Positions 1-7,896 of a stretch of DNA of 20,078 nt are shown one piece after another. The notes beneath the pieces are model-generated. The model was not told where the DNA came from. It made no database searches and worked only from the letters and a program-made list of their open reading frames with translations. The stretch comes from Flavipsychrobacter sp. Its GTDB lineage: Bacteria; Bacteroidota; Bacteroidia; Chitinophagales; Chitinophagaceae. The stretch lies in assembly GCA_021156265.1 (NCBI GenBank), contig JAJNBR010000080.1, positions 1 to 20,078 on the forward strand, read 5' to 3'. The position numbers were made by a program, and so were the translations under genes. Positions within the stretch are counted from its first letter, which is position 1; each line of letters starts with the position of its first letter.

Positions 1-128
1 TTTAGAACATCGTAACCCGCATCCAATGCAGCTTTCAAACCTGCGTCGTATTCCGCTTCCTGTTGTTTATCCATCATAGCAGGAGTAATATTTCCTGCGC
101 CGCCATGTATAACTAATGTAATGGGCAT
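1..128 (-). CDS. Isoaspartyl peptidase / L-asparaginase, N-terminal part (runs off the window)
   Basis: Only the first 42 codons are inside the window, read leftwards from an ATG at 128. The translation begins MPITLVIHGGAGNI and continues through a DAGLKAALDAGYDVL stretch. The IHGGAG opening followed by a helix ending in GYDVL is characteristic of the Ntn-hydrolase isoaspartyl peptidase/asparaginase family, which removes beta-aspartyl residues from dipeptides and often hydrolyses asparagine. The autocatalytic Thr nucleophile lies further downstream and cannot be checked. No signal peptide is visible, so a cytoplasmic enzyme is likely. The start is 24 bases after the phosphoribosyltransferase stop on the same strand, consistent with co-transcription. 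The family call is firm for so short a piece, but activity and completeness are unknown. Confidence 0.8.
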   Translation of the reverse strand, partial: MPITLVIHGGAGNITPAMMDKQQEAEYDAGLKAALDAGYDVL

Positions 129-152
129 TGTATCCTTTGTAAGTGTATTTGA

Positions 153-653
153 TTATTGTAAATAAGCGGCGGAAATCACATCGCCGTCTGTTTCCACCTC
201 GATATGCTCCTGCAAAGTTGTCGCTATCGAATGGCCGACTATATCAGGAGAAATAGGGTACGATTTGTGGCGCCTGTCTACCAGGACAGCAACCATGATC
301 TTCCTGGGCGCAAACTCAAGCATAGGCCTAAGAGCATATAACAATGTCTTACCTGAATTTGCCACATCATCCACCAGCACTACCGTTTTGCCGATCAGAT
401 CTCCGCTAACCGTTATTTCCTCCTTTAGCGGTTGCTTCTTATTCATTTTCACAGGCAACACTTCTACCTGCAGCTTGCTGATCTCCTGAAGCTTTTTTGC
501 AAGACTTTTTGCTACTGCAAGCCCGCTCCCTTGAATGCCAACGAGGGTTATAGCCGATTCCTGGGAATTATGCTCTAATATTTCGTAAGCCATACGCTGC
601 AGTTTCCAGCCTATTCTCTCCTTGTCTAGTATCAGTACGCGTTGTTTGCTCAT
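153..653 (-). CDS. Phosphoribosyltransferase family protein (PyrR-like fold)
   Basis: This is a 166-residue type I phosphoribosyltransferase. The PRPP-binding loop is clear at about residues 91-103 (TVVLVDDVANSGKT), with two adjacent acidic residues and the Gly-Lys-Thr end. An earlier VGIQGSG segment matches the substrate/pyrophosphate loop of the fold. Its length matches PyrR and small hypoxanthine-type transferases, but the base it uses cannot be told from sequence. I placed the start at the ATG at 653 (MSKQRVL). An upstream start at 677 would overlap the permease gene by 20 bases and add MRYGQIND, which looks non-homologous. No Shine-Dalgarno sequence helps decide. The gene begins 4 bases after the permease stop and is followed by the isoaspartyl peptidase gene, so the three probably form one transcript. 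If PyrR-like it could bind RNA, but nothing here shows that. Confidence 0.85.
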   Translation of the reverse strand: MSKQRVLILDKERIGWKLQRMAYEILEHNSQESAITLVGIQGSGLAVAKSLAKKLQEISKLQVEVLPVKMNKKQPLKEEITVSGDLIGKTVVLVDDVANSGKTLLYALRPMLEFAPRKIMVAVLVDRRHKSYPISPDIVGHSIATTLQEHIEVETDGDVISAAYLQ

Positions 654-657
654 ATCG

Positions 658-1914
658 TTAATTTGACCGTATCGCAACGACCGGATCCAGCCGGGCAGCC
701 GACCTTGCCGGAATATATCCCGCTAAGATACCTACGCCTGCAGAAATACCGATGCCTACAAAGAAATTTTTAAAGGAAAGAGTTACGGGGAAGTCTGCTC
801 CGTAAGTGAGAGCCAGGCTAAGCAGTAACACTATAATAATACCGATCAGCCCTCCCATAATACAAAGTGTAATTGCTTCGAACAAAAATTCAGAAAGTAT
901 ACTACCACGCCGGGCTCCGATTGCCTTTTTGAGCCCAATAACCTTCGTCCTTTCTTTCACAGTCACGAACATGATATTGGCTATCCCAAAAGCCCCTACT
1001 ATCAGAGAAAATCCGCCAATAATAGACCCTACAACATTTACAGAGGCAAAGATCATATCCATTTGTTTGGATATCTGACTGAGCTGGTTGATAGAAAAAT
1101 TATTCTTTTCTCCCGGTTTTACTCTTCGCACCGCACGCAATACCCCTTCTACCTGGTATTTCATGTCCTCGACATTCACACCTTCTTTCGTTTTCACCAT
1201 TATCATCGGATCATTCCCCCAATCCATTGATGACAGGTTAGTGAGTGCCTTAGCAGTATTGTATGGATAAACGACCGCATTGTCGAAGTTAAACCCGGCC
1301 ATATTTTGCCCCGACTTCTTCAACACGCCCACAACTGCGAATTTTTTTCCTAGGAGACTTATTGTTTTATCAACAGCATCGCCGGTAAACAGTGTTTCAT
1401 ACAGGTCTGCCCCAACAAGCACCACTTGATTGCCGCCGGCCAGCTCAGCAGCAGAAAAATACCGTCCCCGCTCTACCTCGATATTTTGGATCTTCTCGAA
1501 ATCTTCCGAAACAGCGAAAGCGGCTATTTCCTCCACCTCCTGGTCGAGGTATTTTACAGAGACCCTGCTGCGGTCGTAAATTGATAAATAACGAACACCG
1601 GAAGCGTTGTGTTCGATAGCGCGTAACTCAACTTCTGATAGTGGCCTGCGCTGGAGATACTCCCACCATTTATATTCCTCCCCCTGTTCAGGCATCCAGG
1701 GTTGACGATTAATGTATAAAACATCGTCGCCCAATGCCGCCATAGAAGTTCGCAAGTTGCGTTCCATACTATCAAGCACGGTTAAAACGCCGATAATGCA
1801 AAAAATGCCGATAGTAATACCGAGCAGAGATAAGAACGTACGCAGTTTATTGGCCCTAAGCTCGTGAAATGCCTGGGTAATAGATGTGCCGACGATCTGC
1901 GCGGTGCTGTTCAT
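658..1914 (-). CDS. ABC transporter permease, MacB/FtsX type
   Basis: This 418-residue inner-membrane protein has the MacB/FtsX architecture. One transmembrane helix lies near residues 20-45 (FLSLLGITIGIFCIIGVLTVL). A large periplasmic core domain runs to about residue 285. Three C-terminal helices follow, with the FtsX-type motif containing VKERTKVIGLKKAIGARR after the second helix. The family couples an ATPase to extrusion of antibiotics or peptides, or to lipoprotein release. Four-helix permeases of this kind need a separate ATP-binding subunit, and none is encoded in the window. The start is taken as the ATG at 1914 (MNSTAQIVG); the TTG at 1920 is also possible. It is the first gene of a probable operon with the phosphoribosyltransferase and is divergent from the MFS gene. 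Substrate unknown. Confidence 0.88.
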   Translation of the reverse strand: MNSTAQIVGTSITQAFHELRANKLRTFLSLLGITIGIFCIIGVLTVLDSMERNLRTSMAALGDDVLYINRQPWMPEQGEEYKWWEYLQRRPLSEVELRAIEHNASGVRYLSIYDRSRVSVKYLDQEVEEIAAFAVSEDFEKIQNIEVERGRYFSAAELAGGNQVVLVGADLYETLFTGDAVDKTISLLGKKFAVVGVLKKSGQNMAGFNFDNAVVYPYNTAKALTNLSSMDWGNDPMIMVKTKEGVNVEDMKYQVEGVLRAVRRVKPGEKNNFSINQLSQISKQMDMIFASVNVVGSIIGGFSLIVGAFGIANIMFVTVKERTKVIGLKKAIGARRGSILSEFLFEAITLCIMGGLIGIIIVLLLSLALTYGADFPVTLSFKNFFVGIGISAGVGILAGYIPARSAARLDPVVAIRSN

Positions 1915-1921
1915 GAACAAG

Positions 1922-1929
1922 CAAATTTA
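1922..1929 (-). promoter_or_regulatory. Possible -7 box for the permease operon
   Basis: Read on the minus strand this is TAAATTTG, an exact match to the Bacteroidota -7 consensus TAnnTTTG. No TTG lies at the usual 19-21 base spacing upstream. The predicted transcription start would be only a few bases from the ATG at 1914, giving an almost leaderless message. This makes the call tentative. Confidence 0.3.
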
Positions 1930-1951
1930 GCTTTTGCGCGTCAAATTAGAC

Positions 1952-1982
1952 TTATAAGTTATGATGCTTATTAATAAATTTG
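1952..1982 (+). promoter_or_regulatory. Probable promoter of the MFS gene
   Basis: TTA at 1952-1954 (one mismatch to TTG), a 20-base spacer, then TAAATTTG at 1975-1982, an exact TAnnTTTG -7 box. If this is the promoter, transcription begins near 1988. The TTG at 1980-1982, otherwise the first possible MFS start codon, would then not be in the message. Confidence 0.45.
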
Positions 1983-2003
1983 CGAACGCTGAAAGAACAC
2001 TCA

Positions 2004-3335
2004 TTGGGTCCGTTACTATCATTCTTGCTCAAAAATAAAACACTTAATTACCCCCTTTTCAGGAAGTACCTCTTGCTGCGATTTTTCATGATCATGTCGC
2101 TCAATATGCAGATGACCATTGTGAGCTACATGGTGTACCAGCTAACACACGATGAGCTGTCACTGGGTTTGCTTGGGCTATGGGAAGTGATACCTGCCTT
2201 CGGCTTTTCACTGATTTCCGGGCCCTTCACCGACCACCGGGAAAAGCGAACGTTGCTATTGCAGTGCGTGGTTGGCTATTTGCTATTGTCAACGTTTTAT
2301 GTCATGCTGACCTTGCCCGACTTTCAAAATGGTGTTGGTATCAATGCGACAGTATGGCTCGTCTACGCCGGGGTGTTTGTTGGGGGTATGTTGCGTGCTT
2401 TTCTCAGTCCGTCAAATTTTGCACTGATGGGCTTGGTAGTGCCAAAACGTCTCTACGCCAACGCAACTACATGGAGTAGCACTGCGTGGCAGTTCGGGGC
2501 TGTGGTTGGCCCCTTGTTGGGCGGTAGCTTGCTGGCATTGAGTGGCTTCACCTGGAGTCTTGCAAGTGTCGTAGGTCTCCAGCTAATAGGACTGACAGCA
2601 GTATTGTTGATACCGAAGTTACCACTCATGATGAGGGGAAAGGAACCTATTCTTCAAAGCCTGAAGACCGGGCTGAAGTTTGTCTTTAACACTCAGGTGA
2701 TACTTGCCGCATTGTCCCTCGATATGTTTGCTGTATTATTTGGTGGTGCGGTCGCACTATTGCCTGTATATGCGGATGACATCTTAAAAGTAGGTGAGGC
2801 CGGTTACGGCTGGCTCAGGGCAGCGCCAGGCATCGGGGCGATCATTTGCCTGTTAATTCTCTCTTTTGTACCGCTTAAAACGAAGGCGGGAGCAAAACTC
2901 CTCGGTAGTATAGCTTTATTCGGCATAACCACAATAGTGTTTGGCATATCTGGCGATGTTGCAAGTATCGACCCGTTGCCCTGGGTCTCTGCCTTTTTAG
3001 GATTTACCATATCATGGGCCTTCCTCCTCGCATTCTTCATGCTATTGCTGGGTGGACTGTTTGACTCTGTGAGCGTTATAATCAGGGGAACAATCCTGCA
3101 GTTGTATACACCCGACCATATGCGCGGTCGGGTTGCGTCTGTTAACACCATGTTCATCAGTTCATCAAATGAGCTGGGGGCGTTAGAAAGTGGTTTCACT
3201 GCTAAATGGATGGGTACGGTGCCGGCAGTTGTGTTTGGCGGTGTTATGACGTTGATTGTCGTAGGACTCACCTACGTCAAAGCCCCGCTTCTGACAAGAA
3301 TGAAGCTTGACCCTAACGAGAAGGATAAAACATAA
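2004..3335 (+). CDS. MFS transporter, EntS/MFS_3-like exporter
   Basis: This polytopic membrane protein of about 440 residues has roughly a dozen hydrophobic segments. It has the hallmarks of the MFS_3 (enterobactin-exporter-like) group: an early LNYPLFRKYLLLRFF segment, a loop with DHREKR after the second helix (the family's D-x-x-x-R-R loop position), and a late TPDHMRGRVASVN motif. Such proteins export small molecules or siderophores by proton antiport; the substrate here is unknown. The start is uncertain. No ATG precedes the first helix. The open frame begins at a TTG at 1980, which lies in a likely -7 box. TTG codons at 2004 and 2025 are alternatives, and the first ATG (2088) would cut into helix 1. 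Its 3' end overlaps the convergent DUF486 gene by 23 bases. Confidence 0.85.
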   Translation: MGPLLSFLLKNKTLNYPLFRKYLLLRFFMIMSLNMQMTIVSYMVYQLTHDELSLGLLGLWEVIPAFGFSLISGPFTDHREKRTLLLQCVVGYLLLSTFYVMLTLPDFQNGVGINATVWLVYAGVFVGGMLRAFLSPSNFALMGLVVPKRLYANATTWSSTAWQFGAVVGPLLGGSLLALSGFTWSLASVVGLQLIGLTAVLLIPKLPLMMRGKEPILQSLKTGLKFVFNTQVILAALSLDMFAVLFGGAVALLPVYADDILKVGEAGYGWLRAAPGIGAIICLLILSFVPLKTKAGAKLLGSIALFGITTIVFGISGDVASIDPLPWVSAFLGFTISWAFLLAFFMLLLGGLFDSVSVIIRGTILQLYTPDHMRGRVASVNTMFISSSNELGALESGFTAKWMGTVPAVVFGGVMTLIVVGLTYVKAPLLTRMKLDPNEKDKT

Positions 3336-3653
3336 ACAACACTGCCCCAAGAATACACGCAAAAGCTGCGATGTAATTCCATTTTACCGGCTCTTTAAGG
3401 AACAACACGGCAAAAACTGCGGATACCAACAGCGAAATAATCTCTTGTATAGCTTTTAGCTGAAACGGACTGAACCCTTCTTTGATACCAAATTTGTTGT
3501 TAGCGGGCACCATAAACAGGTACTCAAAAAACGCGATTCCCCAACTGATTAGTACGAGCTTGAACAAGGGCATCGAGTCAGCCTTTTTCAAATGTCCATA
3601 CCAGGATAGGTCATAAAACAATTGGAAATCAGCAAGCATAAAATTGTACGCAT
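3313..3653 (-). pseudogene. DMT-type small membrane protein (DUF486), frameshifted near the N-terminus
   Basis: The main frame, open from an ATG at 3639, gives 108 residues with the DUF486 core: WYGHLKK, LISWGIAFFEYLFMVPANNKFG, and a C-terminal VKWNYIAAFACILGAVLF helix. The family is a four-helix inner-membrane relative of small multidrug-resistance proteins, function unknown. The first 12 residues of this frame (MLADFQLFYDLS) are polar and unlike the family. In the +1 frame an ATG at 3653 encodes MRTILCLLISNCFMTY, which is the expected first helix and ends at 3606. It rejoins the core WYGHLK if one base is missing near 3603-3608. The restored protein would be about 113 residues, normal for the family. 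This could be a true 1-base deletion or a sequencing error. If real, helix 1 is lost from the product. The 3' end overlaps the MFS gene by 23 bases. Confidence 0.75.
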
Positions 3654-3747
3654 AACACGAAGGTTAAAAAACACCCAAAGTAACTCAATAACCGGCTTTG
3701 CGGCACACATTTTTTGCTCCTGCAAATGAACTAATTAATCGAATATT

Positions 3748-3933
3748 ATGTCAAAGCAAAACGGACAGGGTCGTATCGAGCAACCCAATAAGAGGCAGCA
3801 GGAACAAAACAAAGATCTGAAAAAAGGGGTATCGCATGAAGACGATAAACCATTGAAAGAACGCGAAAAATTGCAACAACCTGCTAAAAAGCCAGGTGCA
3901 CCCGGTCGCCAGGGTAATGGCCGTAATAAGTAA
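3748..3933 (+). CDS. Small disordered, highly charged protein of unknown function
   Basis: This is a 61-residue open frame from an ATG at 3748 to TAA at 3931. The protein is almost entirely Lys, Arg, Gln, Asn, Glu, Asp, Pro and Gly, with no Cys, Trp, Tyr or Phe and few hydrophobics, so it is predicted to be unfolded and basic. A PAKKPGAPGRQGNGR tail resembles nucleic-acid- or RNA-binding tails in composition only. I do not recognise a family. A strong hairpin terminator starts six bases after its stop, which supports a transcribed gene. The bases opposite also form an open frame, as expected from composition. No consensus promoter was found in the preceding 90 bases. Confidence 0.55.
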   Translation: MSKQNGQGRIEQPNKRQQEQNKDLKKGVSHEDDKPLKEREKLQQPAKKPGAPGRQGNGRNK

Positions 3934-3938
3934 CAAAA

Positions 3939-3966
3939 ACAAAGCCCTGCAAATGCAGGGCTTTGT
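3939..3966. terminator. Bidirectional terminator between the small basic protein gene and clpB
   Basis: A perfect 12-bp stem, ACAAAGCCCTGC (3939-3950) with GCAGGGCTTTGT (3955-3966), and an AAAT loop. It sits between two converging stop codons, so it can serve both transcripts, although neither side has a long T-run. Confidence 0.8.
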
Positions 3967-3967
3967 G

Positions 3968-6589
3968 TTAATCCTGTTTTTCCGTTATCCGTTCATTCCT
4001 TATTACCACAACACCGTCAAATACATCGATCAACACAGGTTTTAATTTGTCTATATCGCCCGCGATGATCTTACGACTCAGCAGGTTAATGATATCTTTC
4101 TGGATCACACGTTTTAGCGGGCGTGCACCGTACTGTGGATCAAATCCCTTTTGCGACAAGTAATCGAGCGCGTAATCTGTGAACTGCAGATCAATGCCCT
4201 GTTTTCCTAACTGCTCCTGCAGATTTTCCAACTGTATCCGGATGATACCTTTTATCTCCTTGCGCATCAGTGGGTGAAACATGATAACATCGTCTACGCG
4301 ATTCAGAAACTCTGGACGCATGGTCTGTTTTAGCAGATCCATCACCTGTTCTTTGGTAGCTTCAATAACCTCATCTACGTCTTTCCCTTCAAGATCAGAA
4401 AAGTTCTCCTGGATAATGTGGCTCCCCATATTGCTCGTCATGATGATAATTGTATTCTTAAAGTTCACCATCCTGCCCTTATTGTCTGTCAATCGCCCAT
4501 CGTCCAACACCTGTAACAGTATGTTGAATGTATCCGGATGTGCCTTTTCAATCTCATCAAGCAATACTACAGAATACGGTTTGCGTCTCACTGCTTCTGT
4601 TAACTGACCGCCTTCTTCATATCCCACATATCCCGGGGGTGCACCAACCAGCCTGCTGACGCTGTGTTTTTCCTGGTACTCACTCATATCAATACGCGTC
4701 ATCATTGATTCGTCGTCAAATAGTACTTCGGCCAAGGCTTTAGCCAATTCCGTCTTACCAACACCGGTAGTACCAAGAAAGATAAAAGAACCAATCGGTC
4801 TTTTAGGGTCTTGCAACCCCGCACGCCCCCTGCGAATGGCGTCTGCTACAGCGACAATTGCTTCGCCCTGACCTACTACGCGCCTGTGCAGCTCTTCTTC
4901 CAGGTGCAATAATTTCTCGCGTTCGCCCTGCAGCATACGTTGCACCGGTATACCGGTAGCCTTTGCTACATTTTCGGCTATGTCCTCTGCATCTACTTCT
5001 TCCTTAAGCAGGCGCTTATGCTGGTCGTCCATGTCCTCAAGTTGCCCGCTGAGCTCGGCTATCTTTTTTTCTTCTTCCTTTATTTTGCCGTAGCGTATCT
5101 CTGCGACTTTACCATAGTCGCCTTCACGCTCTGCTTTTTCGGCTTCCAGCTTCAGGCCTTCTATACTACTTTTCGATTTGTTAAGCTTATCGACGATTTC
5201 TTTTTCTTCCAACCATTTAGCCTTGAGGGTATCACGTTCGACATTTAACAAAGAGATTTCGTGGCTCAGCTGTCTCAGCTTTTCTTCATCATTTTCTCTT
5301 TTTATCGCCTCGCGCTCGATCTCCAGCTGACGGATCCTCCGTTCCAGCTCATCAAGCTCTTCCGGCATGGAGTTCATCTCTAACTTCAGCTTGGCCGCAC
5401 TTTCGTCTATCAGGTCAATAGCTTTGTCCGGTAAAAATCGATCTGTAACGTAACGTTGAGACAATTCAACGGCGGCTATAATGGCCTCGTCTTTAATGCG
5501 CACCTTATGATGGTTTTCGTACCGGTCTTTTAATCCACGTAAGATGGATATTGCATCTTCGGGTGTAGGCTCATCAACAAATACTTTTTGAAACCTGCGT
5601 TCAAGCGCCTTGTCTTTCTCAAAGTACTTCTGGTATTCATTCAATGTAGTTGCACCAATTGCACGCAATTCGCCGCGAGCCAAAGCCGGTTTCAGGATGT
5701 TGGCTGCATCCATCGCACCTTCCATCGCTCCCGCACCTATCAGTGTATGTATCTCGTCAATAAACAAGATTATCTCACCATCACTTTCTGTGACCTCTTT
5801 GATCACTCCTTTCAGGCGTTCCTCAAATTCACCACGGTATTTTGCCCCAGCCATTAAGGCCCCCATGTCGAGCGTGAATATGATCTTCGACTTTAGGTTA
5901 TCAGGTACGTCGCCATTAATAATGCGGTGTGCAAGCCCCTCTACTATCGCCGTTTTACCTACGCCCGGCTCACCTACTAGTATTGGGTTATTCTTTGAAC
6001 GACGCGAAAGTATATGCAATGTGCGACGGATCTCCTCATCACGGCCAATTACAGGGTCAAGCTTACCATTGCGGGCCAGGTCGTTCAGATTCTTTGCATA
6101 TTTCTGCAGAGCGTTGAACTGTTGCTCAGACGTTTGTGAATTTATAGTGCTTCCTTTTCGCAACTCTCTAATAGCGGCAGTTAATCCCTTTTCGGTAAGA
6201 CCTGCATCCTTCAACAACTTGGCCGTTTCATCGTTAACCTGGAGCAAAGCTATAAGCAGATGTTCCTGGGTAACGAACTCATCATTGAAATCCTTAAGTA
6301 TGTTAGCAGCCTTTAGCAACACGTTATTCATCTCGCGGCTGACCGTTTGTGCCGGCTCACCTGATTGAAGCTTTGGAAGGCGGTTTATCTGCTCTTGCAG
6401 TTTACTTTCCACGAAGCTAAGGTTAACATCATTTTTTTTCAGCAAATAGCCAATGGGGCCGTCATTGTCTTCCAGCAAAGCCTGTAAAAGATGAGCTGTT
6501 TCAATATTAGGGTTTTGATTATTATATGCCAATTGCTGCGCCTGTTGCAGAATCTCCTGAGCTTTGATCGTGAAATTGTTGAGGTTCAT
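3968..6589 (-). CDS. clpB: ATP-dependent protein disaggregase ClpB
   Basis: This 873-residue protein is full length for ClpB/Hsp104, the hexameric AAA+ chaperone that pulls proteins out of cytoplasmic aggregates with DnaK. The N-domain spans about residues 1-145. NBD1 has Walker A GEPGVGKT (206-213), pore loop KYRGEFE (about 250-256) and Walker B ending in FIDE (276-279). The coiled-coil M-domain at about 405-530, which distinguishes ClpB from ClpA/ClpC, is present. NBD2 has Walker A GTTGVGKT (606-613), pore loop GYVGYEEGG (653-661) and Walker B LLDE (676-679). No ClpP-binding loop is apparent, which fits a disaggregase. The start at 6589 gives the usual [10 protein letters not shown] opening. 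It is transcribed alone, divergent from the cytochrome gene. No CIRCE element is visible upstream; the inverted repeats there could mediate heat-shock control, but that is inference. Confidence 0.98.
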   Translation of the reverse strand: MNLNNFTIKAQEILQQAQQLAYNNQNPNIETAHLLQALLEDNDGPIGYLLKKNDVNLSFVESKLQEQINRLPKLQSGEPAQTVSREMNNVLLKAANILKDFNDEFVTQEHLLIALLQVNDETAKLLKDAGLTEKGLTAAIRELRKGSTINSQTSEQQFNALQKYAKNLNDLARNGKLDPVIGRDEEIRRTLHILSRRSKNNPILVGEPGVGKTAIVEGLAHRIINGDVPDNLKSKIIFTLDMGALMAGAKYRGEFEERLKGVIKEVTESDGEIILFIDEIHTLIGAGAMEGAMDAANILKPALARGELRAIGATTLNEYQKYFEKDKALERRFQKVFVDEPTPEDAISILRGLKDRYENHHKVRIKDEAIIAAVELSQRYVTDRFLPDKAIDLIDESAAKLKLEMNSMPEELDELERRIRQLEIEREAIKRENDEEKLRQLSHEISLLNVERDTLKAKWLEEKEIVDKLNKSKSSIEGLKLEAEKAEREGDYGKVAEIRYGKIKEEEKKIAELSGQLEDMDDQHKRLLKEEVDAEDIAENVAKATGIPVQRMLQGEREKLLHLEEELHRRVVGQGEAIVAVADAIRRGRAGLQDPKRPIGSFIFLGTTGVGKTELAKALAEVLFDDESMMTRIDMSEYQEKHSVSRLVGAPPGYVGYEEGGQLTEAVRRKPYSVVLLDEIEKAHPDTFNILLQVLDDGRLTDNKGRMVNFKNTIIIMTSNMGSHIIQENFSDLEGKDVDEVIEATKEQVMDLLKQTMRPEFLNRVDDVIMFHPLMRKEIKGIIRIQLENLQEQLGKQGIDLQFTDYALDYLSQKGFDPQYGARPLKRVIQKDIINLLSRKIIAGDIDKLKPVLIDVFDGVVVIRNERITEKQD

Positions 6590-6769
6590 ATTTTATTAAT
6601 TTCCTATCCCTTTACGCATAAAAAATGTTCCAAAATGAATTTCTGCTTCAATCTGGCAGAATTTGGACCATATTCAGGACACATTGTCCTAATCCCGGTG
6701 CATTCACCTGAAATTATTACAGGTTAAATAGTAATACTTTAAACACTATTAAATATTACTAAAGAACAC
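6590..6769. repeat. Divergent clpB / cytochrome regulatory region with several inverted repeats
   Basis: This AT-rich region of about 180 bases has four dyads. An imperfect one at 6629-6667 has outer arms TCCAAA/TTTGGA and inner arms AATTTCTGC/GCAGAATT. A perfect one at 6676-6690 is AGGACA-CAT-TGTCCT. A third at 6706-6724 has ACCTG/CAGGT arms. A fourth at 6730-6760 has AGTAATA/TATTACT arms. The nearest clpB -7 candidate is TCATTTTG on the minus strand, one mismatch from consensus, so its promoter is unresolved. Confidence 0.5.
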
Positions 6770-6800
6770 TTGCAATTTAAATTCCATGCAATTACATTTG
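6770..6800 (+). promoter_or_regulatory. Promoter of the diheme cytochrome gene
   Basis: TTG at 6770-6772, a 20-base spacer, then TACATTTG at 6793-6800: a full match to the Bacteroidota sigma-A promoter. Transcription should begin near 6806, about 20 bases before the ATG at 6828. This rules out the earlier ATG at 6786 as the start codon. Confidence 0.72.
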
Positions 6801-6827
6801 CGTGACAATTTCAAAACTACCAAATCT

Positions 6828-7820
6828 ATGAAGATCGTACTCCGCATTGCACTCGGGTTATTAGTGCTGGTTGCCGGCCTAGCTCTGTATATCCAGTTAG
6901 GCTACCACAAAAAATTTGATGAAACTCCGTACCCCACTACAAAGGCTACAAAAGATCCTGAAATGATCGCGCATGGCAAATACCTTGTATATGGACCTGC
7001 ACACTGCGCTAACTGCCACGTTGATAAAGGACAGGAAGCGGAAGTTGAAGCAGGCAAAGAATTGCCACTAATAGGTGGCTTTGAGCTAAACATCGGCCCT
7101 GGCATATTTCGCGCTCGTAACCTAACCTCCGACAAGGAAACAGGCATCGGTGCGCTTTCAGATGGTGAAATTGCCCGGACTATGCGTTACAACGTTAACC
7201 ACCAAGGTGAAGCCATAGTTCCTTTTATGCCTTTCCAACAAATGAGCGAGTATGATATGACTTGTATCATATCGTACCTGCGTACGTTACCACCGGTGAA
7301 ACATAAAGTTGAGCCATCTGAATACAACTTTCTGGGTAAATTTGTCAAGACTTTTATTTTTAAACCCAGCCTGCCTACTGAACCAATAGCGGATAGGATC
7401 GACGCGGACACAACTCCGGAATACGGTAAATATCTGGCTCATTCTGTTGCTAACTGCTACGGCTGTCACACAGATAGAAACTTAAAAACCGGTGAATTCA
7501 TTGGTGAACCCTTCGGTGGCGGATTTGTTATGAGTCCGTCGCCTGAAACAAAAGGCTATGGTTTTGTTACACCTAACATTACCGTTGATGAAACAGGTAA
7601 ACTAAATGGATGGACAGAACAAACATTCGTTGCGCGAATGAAACAAGGCCGTGTGCACGCTGCGTCTCCAATGCCGTGGGGGCCGTTCTCGCGCATGAAT
7701 GAAACGGACATGAAAGCTGTCTACCGTTACCTCCAAACTGTAACACCCGTAAAGAAAACAATAGCGAAAAGCGTCTATGAGCCCAATGAAATTGAGCTGA
7801 TGCCAAAACCCAAAGGCTAA
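6828..7820 (+). CDS. Membrane-anchored diheme cytochrome c
   Basis: This 330-residue protein has an N-terminal hydrophobic helix (about residues 4-24) that serves as anchor or signal, then two cytochrome c domains in the periplasm. Heme-binding motifs are CANCH at about residues 60-64 and CYGCH at about 210-214. Each domain ends with a similar Met-containing segment (PFMPFQQM and PMPWGPFSRM) followed by a helix with YLRT or YLQT and PVK. This gives a likely axial Met for each heme and suggests an internal duplication. Such proteins shuttle electrons, often as a subunit partner of periplasmic dehydrogenases, but no dehydrogenase is encoded nearby and the partner is unknown. The start at 6828 (MKIVLRIALG) is chosen over the ATG at 6786 because a consensus promoter lies between them. 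Confidence 0.9.
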   Translation: MKIVLRIALGLLVLVAGLALYIQLGYHKKFDETPYPTTKATKDPEMIAHGKYLVYGPAHCANCHVDKGQEAEVEAGKELPLIGGFELNIGPGIFRARNLTSDKETGIGALSDGEIARTMRYNVNHQGEAIVPFMPFQQMSEYDMTCIISYLRTLPPVKHKVEPSEYNFLGKFVKTFIFKPSLPTEPIADRIDADTTPEYGKYLAHSVANCYGCHTDRNLKTGEFIGEPFGGGFVMSPSPETKGYGFVTPNITVDETGKLNGWTEQTFVARMKQGRVHAASPMPWGPFSRMNETDMKAVYRYLQTVTPVKKTIAKSVYEPNEIELMPKPKG

Positions 7821-7842
7821 CCGAATTTATCGTGAAAAGTTG

Positions 7843-7870
7843 GAAGCCCCTGCAGATTTGCAGGGGCTTC
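7843..7870. terminator. Terminator after the cytochrome gene
   Basis: A perfect 12-bp stem, GAAGCCCCTGCA (7843-7854) with TGCAGGGGCTTC (7859-7870), loop GATT, followed by GTTTT on the plus strand. It lies between the cytochrome stop (7820) and the convergent secreted-protein stop (7897), so it may act in both directions. Confidence 0.85.
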
Positions 7871-7896
7871 GTTTTCGGGTGATATAGATGGTGGAC

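Noticed and set aside
1961..2038. ATG at 1961 as a start for the MFS gene
   Set aside because: That frame stops after 25 codons (MMLINKFANAERTLIG and on) and does not join the MFS frame. It also precedes the -7 box.
2804..3271. 155-codon open frame on the minus strand inside the MFS gene
   Set aside because: The MFS frame has clear family motifs over the same bases. The opposite frame is low complexity with no recognisable domain.
3751..3942. Hydrophobic 63-codon frame opposite the small basic protein gene
   Set aside because: Lys/Gln/Glu-rich codons always read as Phe/Leu/Ile-rich on the other strand. It also has no upstream promoter and runs into the terminator stem.
5610..6368. 252-codon open frame on the plus strand opposite clpB
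   Set aside because: It is the mirror of a highly conserved clpB region. The translation is Ser-rich and shows no family features.
6653..6668. TGGCAG-like sequence as a possible sigma-54 promoter
   Set aside because: The spacing to the next TTG is wrong for a -24/-12 promoter, and it overlaps an inverted repeat that explains the sequence equally well.
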